From: Polyangia bacterium | GTDB taxonomy: Bacteria; Myxococcota_A; Polyangia; Fen-1088 | Direction: 5' to 3' | Length of the DNA stretch: 64,000 bases | Assembly: GCA_036268875.1 (NCBI GenBank) | Contig: DATATI010000095.1 | Span: 1-64,000, forward strand | Shown: positions 9,155 to 19,080 of the stretch, one piece after another | Layout: each line of letters begins with the position of its first letter | Position numbering within the stretch: the first letter of the stretch is position 1 | Notes under the pieces: model-generated | Databases searched by the model: none | What the model saw: only the letters and a program-made list of their open reading frames with translations | What the model was told of the DNA's origin: nothing | Made by a program: the position numbers and the translations under genes

Positions 9155-10305
9155 ACGAAAACGGCAACGGCGAGGGTGAAGACACCACGAATGGGGGCGG
9201 CGACGCCGCCGTTCGTCCGTATACCTTGGTCGCCGAGCTGACGTACCGCTGTCCGCTCCGCTGCGTCTACTGTTCGAACCCGGTGGCTCTGGAGAAAGTC
9301 GGCCGCGAGCTCGACACCGCCACCTGGAAACGCGTCTTCCGCCAGGCGGAAGCCCTGGGCGTGATGCAGCTGAATCTCACCGGTGGCGAACCGCTGCTGC
9401 GCGACGATCTGGAAGACCTGGTCGCCGAGGCGCGTCGCTGCGAGCTTTACAGCAGCCTGATCACGAGCGGCCTGCCACTCGATCGCGCCCGCCTGGAACG
9501 ACTGGCGGCGGCGGGCCTGGATGCCGTGCAGCTGTCGTTTCAAGACACCACCGGCGACGGCGGCCGGCGCATCGGTGGGCGCGACGCCCTGGCGGAAAAG
9601 CGCGCCGTGGCCGGCTGGGTGCGCGCGCTGAACCTGCCGCTGACCGTGAACGTGGTCCTGCACCGCGAGAACCTGGACCACATCGACGCCATCATTACGC
9701 TGGCCGAGGAGGTCGACGCGCAACGGTTGGAATTGGCCAACACGCAATATCTTGGCTGGGCGCTGCTCAACCGCGATCGGTTGTTGCCGTCGCAGGCGGC
9801 GCTGGATCGGGCGCGAATCGCCGCGACGGCGGCGCGCGATCGCCTGCGCGGCAAGATGGAAGTCCTCTTCGTGCTGCCCGACTATTTCGCCGATCGCCCG
9901 CGCGCCTGCATGGACGGCTGGGCCCGGCGTTACATCATCGTGGCACCTGACGGCGTGATGGTGCCCTGCCAGAACGCCCACACGCTGCCGTTGCGGTTCG
10001 AGAATGTGCGTGATCGGTCGGTCGCCGACATCTGGGAGCGCTCGGATGCCTTCAACGCTTTCCGCGGCGAACAATGGATGCCCGAGCCGTGTCGCTCGTG
10101 CGAGCGCCGCGCGGTGGATTTCGGCGGTTGTCGCTGTCAGGCGTTTCATTTGACCGGCGACGCCTCCGCCACCGATCCGGCGTGCGGGTTGTCGGCGCAG
10201 CACGGTTTGATCGAGGCGGCGCGCGCAGTCGCGACGGCGGCAACGACGGCCGGCCCAGCGGAACAACCCGCGCTGGTCTATCGCCGCCTGCCGACAGTCA
10301 GCTAG
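9151..10305 (+). CDS. pqqE: PqqE, radical-SAM PqqA cross-linking enzyme (probable CTG start)
   Basis: This radical-SAM/SPASM enzyme joins the Glu and Tyr side chains of PqqA. The 4Fe-4S motif CPLRCVYC is near the N-terminus (Cys34, 38 and 41 if the start is 9151). The auxiliary-cluster cysteines follow in CMDGW...GVMVPC and CRSCERR...GGCRC. The only standard start in frame is TTG 9226, which would leave just eight residues before the first cysteine and cut the usual RPYTLVAEL strand. A CTG at 9151 overlaps the pqqD stop as CTGA, like the other junctions in this operon. It also has GGAGGA nine bases upstream. It would give 384 residues, a normal length. The next upstream stop is at 9070 and no ATG, GTG or other TTG lies between. 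Confidence 0.92.
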   Translation: MNENGNGEGEDTTNGGGDAAVRPYTLVAELTYRCPLRCVYCSNPVALEKVGRELDTATWKRVFRQAEALGVMQLNLTGGEPLLRDDLEDLVAEARRCELYSSLITSGLPLDRARLERLAAAGLDAVQLSFQDTTGDGGRRIGGRDALAEKRAVAGWVRALNLPLTVNVVLHRENLDHIDAIITLAEEVDAQRLELANTQYLGWALLNRDRLLPSQAALDRARIAATAARDRLRGKMEVLFVLPDYFADRPRACMDGWARRYIIVAPDGVMVPCQNAHTLPLRFENVRDRSVADIWERSDAFNAFRGEQWMPEPCRSCERRAVDFGGCRCQAFHLTGDASATDPACGLSAQHGLIEAARAVATAATTAGPAEQPALVYRRLPTVS

Positions 10306-10371
10306 CTAGACTAGCGCGCACCTACTAGCGGCGCGGGACGCCACCGCGGCTTTGAACCAGCTCAGTCGAGC

Positions 10372-10866
10372 TCAGTCCAGGATCAGCACCGTCAGCTGAT
10401 CCGACAGCCAGCGAATGATCGCCGCGCTGTCCAGAACGCCGACCGGTGGGCCGTCGGCGCGCATCACCGGCAGGTGACGAACGTTGTACGTCTTCATCAA
10501 GCGCACCGCGCTGGCCACGCTGTCGGTGTCCAGACAGAACGGCGGCTCGGGCGTCATCGCTTGCCACACCGAGGTGCGGCTTGGCTCGCCGCCGGCCGGG
10601 TTGCGCAGGCTGGCCAGAATGTCGTGCTCGGTCAGCAAGCCCAGCAGGCTGCCGCTGCAAACGATCAGGGCCGCGCTGACATTGGCTTCGGTCATCTGGT
10701 AAGCGGCGACCGGCACGCTGGTCTCGGGCGCCAGCATCGGCGCCGGCTTGCGTGGCAACGAGCCCACCGCCGTGGTGAAGGCCATGCGGCGCAGATCTTT
10801 GTGCCGGGTGATCAGCCCTTCTGGTTCAACCAGGACGTGGGGCCGCAAGGTATCGAAGTCAAACAT
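10372..10866 (-). CDS. Two-CBS-domain protein
   Basis: This protein of about 164 residues starts MFDFDTLRPHVLVEP and has two CBS domains in its central and C-terminal parts. The cues are VSAALIVCSGSLLGLLTEHDIL and, later, VRLMKTYNVRHLPVM with GVLDSAAII. CBS pairs usually bind adenosyl ligands and regulate a partner; no partner domain is attached. ATG 10866 is chosen over an upstream start at 10953 because GGAGAG stands just before it and the extra residues look non-coding. Nothing in the context fixes its role; it is convergent with pqqE. Confidence 0.82.
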   Translation of the reverse strand: MFDFDTLRPHVLVEPEGLITRHKDLRRMAFTTAVGSLPRKPAPMLAPETSVPVAAYQMTEANVSAALIVCSGSLLGLLTEHDILASLRNPAGGEPSRTSVWQAMTPEPPFCLDTDSVASAVRLMKTYNVRHLPVMRADGPPVGVLDSAAIIRWLSDQLTVLILD

Positions 10867-10968
10867 CACACACTCTCCATCTTTGTTTTGCCCTCGATTA
10901 TGGAGGGCGGCCCATGGACGAGCGGCGACGATCCGGTGACGGTTTCGCAACAAAGAACCTGGACGTCG

Positions 10969-12333
10969 CTAGCTCTGGCGACGGCGCACGGCGAGCAGCA
11001 GCGCCACGGCCGCCAGCGCGCCGCCGGCCCCGCCCCAGCCACCGCGCGTAAGCTGGCATCCGCCACCCGACGACGGAGGCGGCGGTGGCGTCGTCGTCCC
11101 GGCGTCGGCTGGCGTCCCGGCGTCCGGCGTGGCCGTCGGGCCGACGGTCGCCGAGCAAACGTCCAGCGACCACAGGAAACTATCCACCTGCAGGCGACAG
11201 CTGGTCTGACAGACGTCCTTCACGCAGCCTTTGATCCCCCTTACTTGATCGAACCGCATCATCTGGTTCCAGGTCAGGCCGTCGTCGCTGGAAACGCCCA
11301 GGGCATAATTATCCATCTGAAAATCGGCCGCCCCGAACACCTGCGTTCCCCGGCCGGCCAGCGCGCGCAGGTGGGGCGGATTGGACACCGGCGCAAAGGT
11401 GCCGCCGCCGTCGGTGGAACGGAACAAGGCCGGCTGCGCGTCCGCGCCCACTGAACCCGCCACCAGCACCGTCTTCGACGGCAAGCGCGTGAACGCCGCC
11501 AGCCGCCCGCCGGCGGCGGTGAGCACGGTCTTCACCGACGTGCCCCCTTGCTCCACCAGCGCCAGCTGATCCTGCTCGGCGTCACTGACGCGCAAGAAGA
11601 CCCGCTGGGCGTCTTCGGGATCGATGGCGATCAAACGAATGCTGCTGACCCCCAGCGAGGCCTGCAGATCAAACGACGTCCAGTGCGCGCCACCGTCGGT
11701 GGAACGCAGCAGGCGCGGCAAGAACATCGCCCCGCTGGACACCGTCACATAGATCGTCTGCGAATCGGAACGGGCGATCTCCACCCCGGTCAACAGATCG
11801 CCGGCCGCCGCCGCGTACAACATCTGCGTGAAGGTGGCGCCGCCGTCTTTAGATTCCAGGACCACGTGAGCCGACGGACCATCGGTCATCCCGGCGTTGG
11901 CGATGGCCACCACCCGCGTCGGATCGGTCGGATCGGGAAACGCGTCCAGCACCAGAGTGCTGCTCAGAAGGCCGCCCGCCACGTTCCAGCCGCAAGCGTT
12001 GTCGTCGGAAAAGATCAGCCGCCCATTGTTGGTGCCCAGCAACGTCGACAAGGCGAACAACCGATGCGTCGGCGGCGCGCCCATTTGATAAAGGTATGCG
12101 TTGTTCGACGCGGTCAGCTCGCAGGCCCAGCTCCACGTCGCGCCGTCGTCCGTCGACGACACCAACCCAAAGTTGGTGGCCAGCGTGATGACGTGCGCCT
12201 GATCGGCTGGGACCATGATGCTCTGCGAATCCGGAAATGCCCCGTCCGCCCAGGCGTCACCCGCCAGCGCGCCAAGCAGCGCGCCCAACATCCCAAACCA
12301 CGCGACCGGCCGGATCCGAAACCGAATCAACAC
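10969..12333 (-). CDS. Exported BNR/sortilin-type repeat protein with MYXO-CTERM-like tail
   Basis: The predicted protein has 454 residues. A signal peptide (hydrophobic segment about residues 10-28, ending near ADG) is followed by several BNR/Asp-box-type repeats of the sortilin/photosystem-stability-factor propeller, such as STDDGATWSW, SKDGGATF, RSTDGGAHW, RSTDGGGTF and SSDDGLTW. The C-terminus has an Asp/Pro/Thr linker, then GGGC, then a hydrophobic stretch and RRRQS. This Cys-TM-Arg tail resembles the MYXO-CTERM sorting signal, so the protein is likely attached to the cell surface after processing. GTG 12333 has GGAGG just upstream. Ligand and role are unknown. Confidence 0.85.
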   Translation of the reverse strand: MLIRFRIRPVAWFGMLGALLGALAGDAWADGAFPDSQSIMVPADQAHVITLATNFGLVSSTDDGATWSWACELTASNNAYLYQMGAPPTHRLFALSTLLGTNNGRLIFSDDNACGWNVAGGLLSSTLVLDAFPDPTDPTRVVAIANAGMTDGPSAHVVLESKDGGATFTQMLYAAAAGDLLTGVEIARSDSQTIYVTVSSGAMFLPRLLRSTDGGAHWTSFDLQASLGVSSIRLIAIDPEDAQRVFLRVSDAEQDQLALVEQGGTSVKTVLTAAGGRLAAFTRLPSKTVLVAGSVGADAQPALFRSTDGGGTFAPVSNPPHLRALAGRGTQVFGAADFQMDNYALGVSSDDGLTWNQMMRFDQVRGIKGCVKDVCQTSCRLQVDSFLWSLDVCSATVGPTATPDAGTPADAGTTTPPPPPSSGGGCQLTRGGWGGAGGALAAVALLLAVRRRQS

Positions 12334-12435
12334 AGCCTCCAGCGGTGATTCTAGTCTCGCCCCTCATTGCCTGCGCTCAATTTCGCCGCGACATTTCCCA
12401 TCGCACCTGCGCTCTGTCCAATCGCACTCGAAGCG

Positions 12436-13083
12436 TCAGCGAGCGATCTTCCAGTTGAAATGCGGGGACTGAAATTTCCCGTAAAGGCGCACCCACAAAA
12501 GGATGATCGCCTCGGTGGCGCGCGCCGCGCTGATGTCGCCGAGATCCAGCACGCTTTTCCAGCCGAACCAGTCGCGTAGAATCTCGGTCACGCGCGTCTT
12601 GGCGTCGGCGCCATTGCCGCAAATGAACAGGTCGTGCTCGCCGGGCAGCGCGGCCGGGTTGATCATCAGCGCGCTGTTCACCGTGTTCAGGGCCTTGACC
12701 ACCTTCACGTCGGGAAACGCCCGCTGAAGCTGCTCGCCCACCGAATCGGTGTTGCACACGCTCAGCGATGGCGGCATGCCCTTGGAAAAATCCAGCGGAT
12801 TAGAGACGTCGATCAGGATCTTGCCGGAAAGGTTCTTCGCCCCGGCTGCTTGCAGCGCGGGCAACGATACCGTCCCCGCCGTGCAATTGAGGACAATCTC
12901 GCCGAAGGCCGCCGCGTCGGCGAACGTGCCTTGCGCCGCCTTGGCGCCGGCGCTTGTCACCCAGGCCGCCGCCTTCTCGTTGCTGGCGCTGCGCGAGCCC
13001 ATCTTCACCTCATGCCCCAGCTGAACGAACTTGGTTCCAAGCGCGCTGCCAACCATGCCCGAACCGACAATGCCGATTTTCAT
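12436..13083 (-). CDS. NADP-dependent oxidoreductase, F420-dependent/NpdG-like family
   Basis: This protein of 215 residues from ATG 13083 opens MKIGIVGSGMVGSALG, a GxGxxG dinucleotide-binding motif, with GSRSAS near residue 33 to bind the NADP phosphate. It resembles the NADPH:F420 oxidoreductase-like family that includes many proteins not known to use F420. Conserved pieces are ILIDVSNPLDF and KALNTVNSALM. ATG 13083 has GGAG eight bases upstream and is preferred over GTG 13095. It lies 33 bases downstream of purL on the same strand and could be co-transcribed. The substrate is not inferable. Confidence 0.82.
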   Translation of the reverse strand: MKIGIVGSGMVGSALGTKFVQLGHEVKMGSRSASNEKAAAWVTSAGAKAAQGTFADAAAFGEIVLNCTAGTVSLPALQAAGAKNLSGKILIDVSNPLDFSKGMPPSLSVCNTDSVGEQLQRAFPDVKVVKALNTVNSALMINPAALPGEHDLFICGNGADAKTRVTEILRDWFGWKSVLDLGDISAARATEAIILLWVRLYGKFQSPHFNWKIAR

Positions 13084-13116
13084 CTTTGTCTCCACGGCGA
13101 AATTGTCATCATCACG

Positions 13117-16100
13117 CTAACCCACCCAGACGCGAGCGTTTCGGAACAGGCGCATCCACGGACTGTCCTCGCCCCAGCCGACCGGTCTCCACGACAGCTG
13201 CACGCTGCGAAAGACGCGTTCCGGGTGAGGCATCAAGATGGTCGCCCGTCCGCTGGATGTGGTCAGCGCGGTCATCCCGCCCGGCGAGCCGCTGGGGTTG
13301 TCGGGATACCGCTCGGTGACGCCGCCGTGGTGATCGACGTAGCGCGCGGCGACGAGGTCGGATTTTTCCAGCGCCTCGCGGTCGCCGGGCCCGCCCAGCT
13401 CGGCGCGGCCTTCGCCGTGGGCGACGGCGATCGGCAAGCGCGCGCCTTCCATGCCGGCGAAAAAGATCGACGGGCTCTTCTGGATCTGCACGGTCGCCAA
13501 CCGCGCTTCGAACTGCTCGCTGCGGTTGCGCACGAAGCGCGGCCAGTGTTCGGCGCCGGGAATGATCTCCTTGAGGCCCGACATCATCTGGCAGCCGTTG
13601 CAAACGCCCAGCGCGAAAGCGTCGGGGCGGGCGAAGAAGCGGGTGAACTGCTGGCGCACGCCGGCGTGAAAGAGGATCGATTTCGCCCACCCTTCGCCGG
13701 CGCCCAGCACATCTCCATACGAAAATCCTCCGCACGCTGCCAGGCCGCGAAAGCCGTCCAGCGTGACGCTGCCGCCCAGCAGATCGCTCATGTGCACGTC
13801 GACCGCATCGAACCCGGCGCGATTGAAGGCAGCGGCCATCTCGTAATGTCCGTTCACTCCTTGCTCGCGCAGGATGGCCACGCGCGGGCGCGAGCGCCCG
13901 TTGCTGACAAAAGGCGCGGCCACGTCCAGCGCCGGATCAAACGTCAGTAACGTCTGCCGTCCTGGATCGCCGGCATCGCAGCGCGCACGGTGCTCCTCGT
14001 CGGCGCAGGTGGCGTCGTCGCGCATCGTTTGCAAGGCGTGGGTGGTCTCGGACCACACGCTGCGCAGCTTTGACCGCGTGTCTTCGAACAACACCGCGCC
14101 GCCCTGATGAAAGACGATGCGCTGGCCATCGGTCGGCCGCCCGATGCGCGTCACCGCGCCACCCAGGCCCTGCTGGGCGCAGGCGGCGGTCACCGCGTCG
14201 ACGTCAGTGGTGCGCACCTGCAGCACTGCGCCCAGCTCCTCGCTGAACAGCGCCGCCAGCGGATCGCCGCTGCCCGGCACGTCGATGTCCAGGCCGCAAC
14301 CGCCGGCGAAGGCCATTTCCAGCAGCGTCACCAGTAGCCCGCCGTCGCTGCGATCGTGATAGGCCAGCAGTTTGCCGCTGGCGCGCAGGGCACCGATAGC
14401 AGCGAAGAAACCGCGCAGGCTCTCCGGCGCGTCCAGATCCGGCGGCGTCGCGCCCACCTGGCCGTAGACCTGGGCCAGGCACGATGCGCCCAGGCGATTT
14501 TTCCCGCCGCCGAGATCAATCAACAACAGCGTCGTCTCGCCGGCGTCGTGGCGCAGTTCGGGTGTCAGCGTGGCGCGCACGTCGACCACCGGCGCGAACG
14601 CAGTGATGATCAGCGACAGCGGCGCGGTGACGCTGCGGCTTTCTCCGCGTTCGCTCCACACCGTGCGCATCGACATCGAATCCTTGCCCACCGGGATGGC
14701 GATCCCCAGCGCCGGACAAAGCTCGGTGCCGACGGCGCGGACGGCGTCGTAAAGACGTCCGTCCTCGCCGGGATGGCCGGCGGGGGCCATCCAGTTCGCC
14801 GACAGCTTGATGTGACAAAGAGCAGCGACATCGGTCGACGCCAGGTTGGTGATCGCCTCGGCCACCGCCAGGCGCGCCGAGGCCGCCGCATCAAGCAACG
14901 CCACCGGCGTGCGTTCGCCCACCGCCATCGCCTCACCGGCAAACGTGTCGAAGCTGGCGCAGGTCACCGCCGCGTCGGCCACCGGCACCTGCCACGGGCC
15001 GACCATCTGATCGCGCGCCACCAGACCGCCGACGCTGCGATCGCCGATGGTGATGAGGAACGTCTTGTCGGCGACGGTCGGCAGACGCAGCACACGCTTG
15101 ACGGCGTCGCGCAGATCGATGCCGCTGGTGTCGAACGGTTCGCTGGTGACGGCGGCGCGGCGCACGTCGCGGGTCATCTTGGGCGGCTTGCCCAATAGCA
15201 CCTGCAGCGGCATCGCCACTGGCGTGCTGGCAAAGTGTGTGTCGTCGACGATCAGCAGGCCGTCGTCGGTGGCCACGCCCAGCACGGCGTGCGGACAGCG
15301 CTCGCGCGCGCACAAGGCCTGAAACTGGGCCAGTCGATCGGGGGCAATGCCCAGGACATAGCGCTCCTGCGCTTCGTTGCACCACACCTCCAGCGGCGAC
15401 ATCGACGGCTCGTCGTTGGGGATGGCGCGCAAAGAGAAACGGGCTCCCCGCCGGCTGTCGTTCACCAGCTCGGGCAGCGCGTTCGACAGGCCGCCGGCGC
15501 CGACGTCGTGAATCGACAGGATCGGATTGTCATCGCCCAGGGCCCAGCAGCGATCGATGACCTCCTGACAGCGGCGCTGCATTTCGGCGTTGTCGCGCTG
15601 GACCGACGCGAAATCCAGATCCTCCTCCGACGCGCCGGAGGCCACCGACGACGCCGCGCCACCGCCAAGGCCAATCAACATCGCCGGCCCGCCCAGCACC
15701 ACCACCGGCGCGCCCGCCGGGATGATCGCCTTCTTGACGTCGGCGGGGCGAATGTTGCCGTAGCCGCCGGCCAGCATGATCGGCTTGTGATACCCGCGCA
15801 CCTCGCGCGCGCCACCAGGCCCGGGTGTCTCGAGCTCGAAGGTGCGGAAGTAACCAGCCAGGTTGGGGCGCCCAAATTCGTTATTGAAGGCGGCGCCGCC
15901 GAGCGGCCCGTCGATCATGATCTCCAGCGCCGAGGCGATGCGCCCCGGCTTGCCGTGGTCGCGCTCCCACGGTTGCACGGCGCCCGGCAAGCGCAGGTTG
16001 GAGACGGAAAATCCGGTCAGTCCCGCCTTTGGTTTGGCCCCGCGGCCGGTGGCGCCTTCGTCGCGGATCTCGCCGCCCGATCCGGTGGCGGCGCCGGGAA

Positions 16101-17103
16101 ACGGCGAGATGGCGGTGGGGTGATTGTGCGTCTCGACCTTCACCATGATGTGCGCGGGCTCGCGGTGAAAGCCGTAGATGCGCGTGGCGGGATCGGGGAA
16201 AAAACGCCCGGCGGTGCTTCCTTCGATCACCGCCGCGTTGTCGCTGTACGCGGACAGCACGCCGGCCGGCGACGCTTCGGTGCTGCGGCGGATCATCTTG
16301 AACAGCGACGCCGCCTGGGGCTGGCCGTCGATGATGAAATCGGCGTTGAAGATCTTGTGGCGGCAGTGCTCGCTGTTGGCCTGGGCGAACATCATCAGCT
16401 CGACGTCGGTGGGATCGCGGCCCAGCATCCGATAGCTGCTGAGCAAGTAATCGATCTCGTCGGGCGACAGGGCCAGACCCATGCGGGCGTTGGCGCGTTC
16501 GAGCGCGGGGCGACCGCCAGCGCCCGCGTCAGCGTCGGCGTTGGGCGGTCCCAGTTCGATGACGGATAGCGGGCGCGGCTGCGCGTGGGCAAACAGCGCC
16601 TCCGCTTGCTCCGGGCTGGTCAACGCCGATTCGGTCATGCGATCGGCCATCGCCCACCGCAACGCCGTCTCGTCGCCGACGTCGCCGGCGACGGTGTAGG
16701 AAATGCCGCGTTCGATTCGTCGAACCGCCGACAGGCCGCAGATGCGCGCGATGTCCGTGGCCTTCGACGACCACGGCGAGATGGTCCCGAGACGCGGCAC
16801 CACCAGCCAGCGCCGGCCGGCCACGGTGCGCGCGGCGGCGCGCGGGCCGTAGCGCAAAAGACTGTCCAGCGTCGCGCGCGCCGGGTCCGAGAGCGTGCCG
16901 TCAATGTCGACGAGATGCACGAAGACGGCGGCAATCTCCCGCACGCCCGGGTTGCGCTGGCGGATGACCTGCAGTCGTTTTTCCAGACGGGCGGGAGTGA
17001 ACGCGGTCGCGCCGACGATCTCGTACATGATGAGCGTCGCCAGCCTGCCGCGGTCTTCCCGCAGATGCAATCGCGCCGAAGCGGCCGGCGGCCGTTCAAA
17101 CAC
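13117..17103 (-). CDS. purL: Phosphoribosylformylglycinamidine synthase, large single-chain form
   Basis: This 1328-residue frame is the large FGAM synthase of the purine pathway, which converts FGAR, ATP and glutamine to FGAM. The N-terminal PurS-like domain ([15 protein letters not shown] near residue 105), two AIRS-type ATP domains and a C-terminal class I glutamine amidotransferase are all in one chain. The amidotransferase has its nucleophile in GVCNGCQM (about residue 1170) and its His/Glu in PHPERVFR. The frame is open from GTG 17103, but alignment with E. coli PurL suggests Met26 (ATG 17028, MYEIVGA) is the true start, giving 1303 residues. No good ribosome site helps decide. A small gene lies 44 bases upstream. 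Confidence 0.96.
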   Translation of the reverse strand: MFERPPAASARLHLREDRGRLATLIMYEIVGATAFTPARLEKRLQVIRQRNPGVREIAAVFVHLVDIDGTLSDPARATLDSLLRYGPRAAARTVAGRRWLVVPRLGTISPWSSKATDIARICGLSAVRRIERGISYTVAGDVGDETALRWAMADRMTESALTSPEQAEALFAHAQPRPLSVIELGPPNADADAGAGGRPALERANARMGLALSPDEIDYLLSSYRMLGRDPTDVELMMFAQANSEHCRHKIFNADFIIDGQPQAASLFKMIRRSTEASPAGVLSAYSDNAAVIEGSTAGRFFPDPATRIYGFHREPAHIMVKVETHNHPTAISPFPGAATGSGGEIRDEGATGRGAKPKAGLTGFSVSNLRLPGAVQPWERDHGKPGRIASALEIMIDGPLGGAAFNNEFGRPNLAGYFRTFELETPGPGGAREVRGYHKPIMLAGGYGNIRPADVKKAIIPAGAPVVVLGGPAMLIGLGGGAASSVASGASEEDLDFASVQRDNAEMQRRCQEVIDRCWALGDDNPILSIHDVGAGGLSNALPELVNDSRRGARFSLRAIPNDEPSMSPLEVWCNEAQERYVLGIAPDRLAQFQALCARERCPHAVLGVATDDGLLIVDDTHFASTPVAMPLQVLLGKPPKMTRDVRRAAVTSEPFDTSGIDLRDAVKRVLRLPTVADKTFLITIGDRSVGGLVARDQMVGPWQVPVADAAVTCASFDTFAGEAMAVGERTPVALLDAAASARLAVAEAITNLASTDVAALCHIKLSANWMAPAGHPGEDGRLYDAVRAVGTELCPALGIAIPVGKDSMSMRTVWSERGESRSVTAPLSLIITAFAPVVDVRATLTPELRHDAGETTLLLIDLGGGKNRLGASCLAQVYGQVGATPPDLDAPESLRGFFAAIGALRASGKLLAYHDRSDGGLLVTLLEMAFAGGCGLDIDVPGSGDPLAALFSEELGAVLQVRTTDVDAVTAACAQQGLGGAVTRIGRPTDGQRIVFHQGGAVLFEDTRSKLRSVWSETTHALQTMRDDATCADEEHRARCDAGDPGRQTLLTFDPALDVAAPFVSNGRSRPRVAILREQGVNGHYEMAAAFNRAGFDAVDVHMSDLLGGSVTLDGFRGLAACGGFSYGDVLGAGEGWAKSILFHAGVRQQFTRFFARPDAFALGVCNGCQMMSGLKEIIPGAEHWPRFVRNRSEQFEARLATVQIQKSPSIFFAGMEGARLPIAVAHGEGRAELGGPGDREALEKSDLVAARYVDHHGGVTERYPDNPSGSPGGMTALTTSSGRATILMPHPERVFRSVQLSWRPVGWGEDSPWMRLFRNARVWVG

Positions 17104-17147
17104 CGAGCAGCTTCAACGCACCATCGCGGCGTCGGCGCGCGATGCGT

Positions 17148-17564
17148 TCAGCGGACCAGGAAGCGGCGGCCGCCGGGCGCGTGGTGCGCGGCCAAGACCT
17201 GCAACGAGGGGGGGCCTTCCTCGTCGTCTCTGTCTTCTTCGTAGGCCAGCTCGCCGCTGTCCCAAAACGACAGCGCCGCCTCCAGCGGCAGGCCCGCGCC
17301 CAAGCAATCGGCCAGAGCGTCGACGAATTCGGCTTCGTCTTCTTCCATCGCGGCGGTGGGCGATGTCCAGGCCTCCGCCAACCGCACGCTGAGATCAGCC
17401 GGATCCATGGCGAACTTGGCGCGCACCCGGGCCAGCTCTTTCACCAGCCGTTCGCTGGCATCCATCGGCTCGTCGGCTGCCTCCACCGGCGCGTCGCTGC
17501 CCCTCCCTTTGCCGTCGGCCGTCTCCGCCCCCATCGTCGCTTTCGGCCCTTGCATGGTCCCCAT
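17148..17564 (-). CDS. Hypothetical acidic protein upstream of purL
   Basis: I do not recognise this 138-residue protein. It has an Ala/Asp/Glu-rich N-terminus, a central helix-rich part (ERLVKELARVRAKFAMD), an acidic stretch EEDEAEF and a segment EEDRDDEEG, and ends HHAPGGRRFLVR. A strong AAGGAGG stands seven bases before the ATG at 17564, which supports real translation. It has no signal peptide or membrane segment. It reads in the same direction as purL and may lead the same transcript. Confidence 0.65.
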   Translation of the reverse strand: MGTMQGPKATMGAETADGKGRGSDAPVEAADEPMDASERLVKELARVRAKFAMDPADLSVRLAEAWTSPTAAMEEDEAEFVDALADCLGAGLPLEAALSFWDSGELAYEEDRDDEEGPPSLQVLAAHHAPGGRRFLVR

Positions 17565-17669
17565 GAGCCCCTCCTTCCCACGAAAAGTGTACGCCCACTG
17601 TTGAAAGCCGGCGGGCGAAAATAAAGTCGACCAGAGGGACTCGCGCGATGGTCGCTGCTGGCGCCGCCG

Positions 17670-18125
17670 CTAGCGATAAGAATCGGTGCGGTGTCGGGCG
17701 TTCGGTCTTTCAGCGCTGAGTTCGGGCTTGGCCGAATTCAATGCCAGCAAGACAGCCCCGGCCATCACCAGCATCGTCACGGTGACAAGAGCATTGCGCA
17801 GGCGCTGACGAAACCGACGTTGGCGGCGGCGCTGACGCCGCTCTTGCGAAGACTCAGTGTTGTGCACCGACGGAGACAAGCCGCGCCCGTCATCGCGCGG
17901 CGGCGGCACGGCGGGCAATCCCGGCCCGCCGCCTTTTGCGCCTTCGGCGACGCCCTCGTGAAACCCGCGCGAATATTGCAAACGCAGCGCTTCTTTCACC
18001 GCGCCGATCAGCTCCGGTTCGCCATCCAGCTTTTCGGTCTTCAACACCTGTCGGAGAAGCTCCCGCGATTGAGGGGTCAGGAGCAGCGTGTCGTCGTTGT
18101 CTGAGCGGTGGCGGCCCTGGTTCAT
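17670..18125 (-). CDS. Hypothetical single-pass membrane protein
   Basis: This protein of about 151 residues (start ATG 18125; in-frame starts at 18155-18158 and further upstream are also possible) is not recognised. The N-terminal half (TPQSRELLRQVLKTEKL) looks helical. A Gly/Pro linker and a strongly basic run (ERRQRRRQRRFRQRLR) come next. One hydrophobic segment (VTVTMLVMAGAVLLALN) then lies about 25 residues from the C-terminus. The basic run before the segment predicts the N-terminal part stays in the cytoplasm. It is divergent from the DsrE-family operon. Confidence 0.55.
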   Translation of the reverse strand: MNQGRHRSDNDDTLLLTPQSRELLRQVLKTEKLDGEPELIGAVKEALRLQYSRGFHEGVAEGAKGGGPGLPAVPPPRDDGRGLSPSVHNTESSQERRQRRRQRRFRQRLRNALVTVTMLVMAGAVLLALNSAKPELSAERPNARHRTDSYR

Positions 18126-18306
18126 GATCGATCTCGGTTTGCGCCCGTCATTCATCATCGACAGCGCCGACCGACGACTTGAGAGGCAGCACCCCGTCCG
18201 CCGGTCCCGCTCACTTCGGCCCACCCGGCCTCCGTTGCCCGGACCTGTGCCCGTGGGTTAGCCTCCGCCCGGGAGCGGTTGCCGACCCTTTCGGAAGGGG
18301 AACATC

Positions 18307-18633
18307 ATGGAAAAGTATCTTTTCATTGAATCGCGCGATCCGTTCGAATCGCGCGAGGTCGGCCAGTCGTACGATCTGGCGGCGGCGCTGGCCCAGGAAG
18401 GCAAGACCGTCACGCTGTTTCTTGTGCAGAACGGCGTGCTGCCCGCGCGCCAGAGCAGCGAGTCGGCGGCGCTGGAAAAAACCGCCAAGGCCGGCGTGGA
18501 GATCTTGGCCGATCAATTCTCGCTGAAGGAACGCGGCATCACTGATGCGCGCCTTTGCCGGGCCGTGCAGCCCGCGCCGCTGGACGTGGTGGTCGATCAA
18601 CTGGCCGAGGGACGCAAGGCCATCTGGCTTTAG
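18307..18633 (+). CDS. DsrE-family protein, first of three
   Basis: This 108-residue protein with a DsrE/TusD-like alpha/beta fold starts MEKYLFIESRDPFES. It has a GKTVTLFLVQNGVL strand-loop near residue 33, FSLKERGI near 71 and a single cysteine, Cys84, in ARLCRAV. DsrE/TusBCD proteins carry persulfide sulfur or act as small regulators of sulfur transfer. A GGAAGGGG ribosome site precedes the ATG. It is followed after 22 bases by a second DsrE-family gene and then a third, an arrangement like dsrEFH/tusBCD but diverged. No tusA, tusE or dsrC gene is next to it. Confidence 0.8.
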   Translation: MEKYLFIESRDPFESREVGQSYDLAAALAQEGKTVTLFLVQNGVLPARQSSESAALEKTAKAGVEILADQFSLKERGITDARLCRAVQPAPLDVVVDQLAEGRKAIWL

Positions 18634-18655
18634 CGGCAAAAGGGAGACGACGACC

Positions 18656-19066
18656 ATGGAGAAGAAAACCCTCACTTTCGCCCTGATGGACGCGCCTTAC
18701 GAAAACAGTCGCACCGTGACCGCGCTGCGCTTGATCGACATCGCCGCCCGGCGCGGATACAACCTGACGGTGTTCGCTTACGAAGGCGCGGTCAGCCTGA
18801 CCTTCGCCAAGCAGGCGGCGCACGCCAACGCCGTGCACGGCCGCGACGCCGCCCAGGAAGATCACCCGCTGCCCAAGGATTGGGCCGCTGCCCTGTTCTC
18901 CTCGGCCGAGAAGAGCGGCGGCAAGATCGACTGGATCAACTGCGGCCTGTGCGTCGACGAGCGCGGCGTGGGCGAATCCATCCCCGGCGCCCGGCGCGGC
19001 AGCCCCGGCGACTTGTGGAAGGCCGCCGAGGCATCGGACAACACGTTGATCATCGGGACCCGGTAG
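18656..19066 (+). CDS. DsrE-family protein with CxxC, second of three
   Basis: This 136-residue protein starts MEKKTLTFALMDAPYE at an ATG with GGGAGA upstream. It has the GYNLTVFAYEGAV strand-loop near residue 34 and a paired-cysteine motif NCGLCVDERG (Cys96 and Cys99). That motif is the likely sulfur-carrying or redox site and is absent from the two flanking paralogues. It ends TLIIGTR. The three genes most likely make a hetero-oligomer as DsrEFH and TusBCD do; that is inference from order and fold. Confidence 0.82.
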   Translation: MEKKTLTFALMDAPYENSRTVTALRLIDIAARRGYNLTVFAYEGAVSLTFAKQAAHANAVHGRDAAQEDHPLPKDWAAALFSSAEKSGGKIDWINCGLCVDERGVGESIPGARRGSPGDLWKAAEASDNTLIIGTR

Positions 19067-19080
19067 GAAGGAGCGACGAC

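Noticed and set aside
10890-10908. GCCCTC-GAGGGC inverted repeat upstream of the CBS-domain gene
   Set aside because: It has no T-run in either direction and only six pairs; an operator is possible but nothing else supports it.
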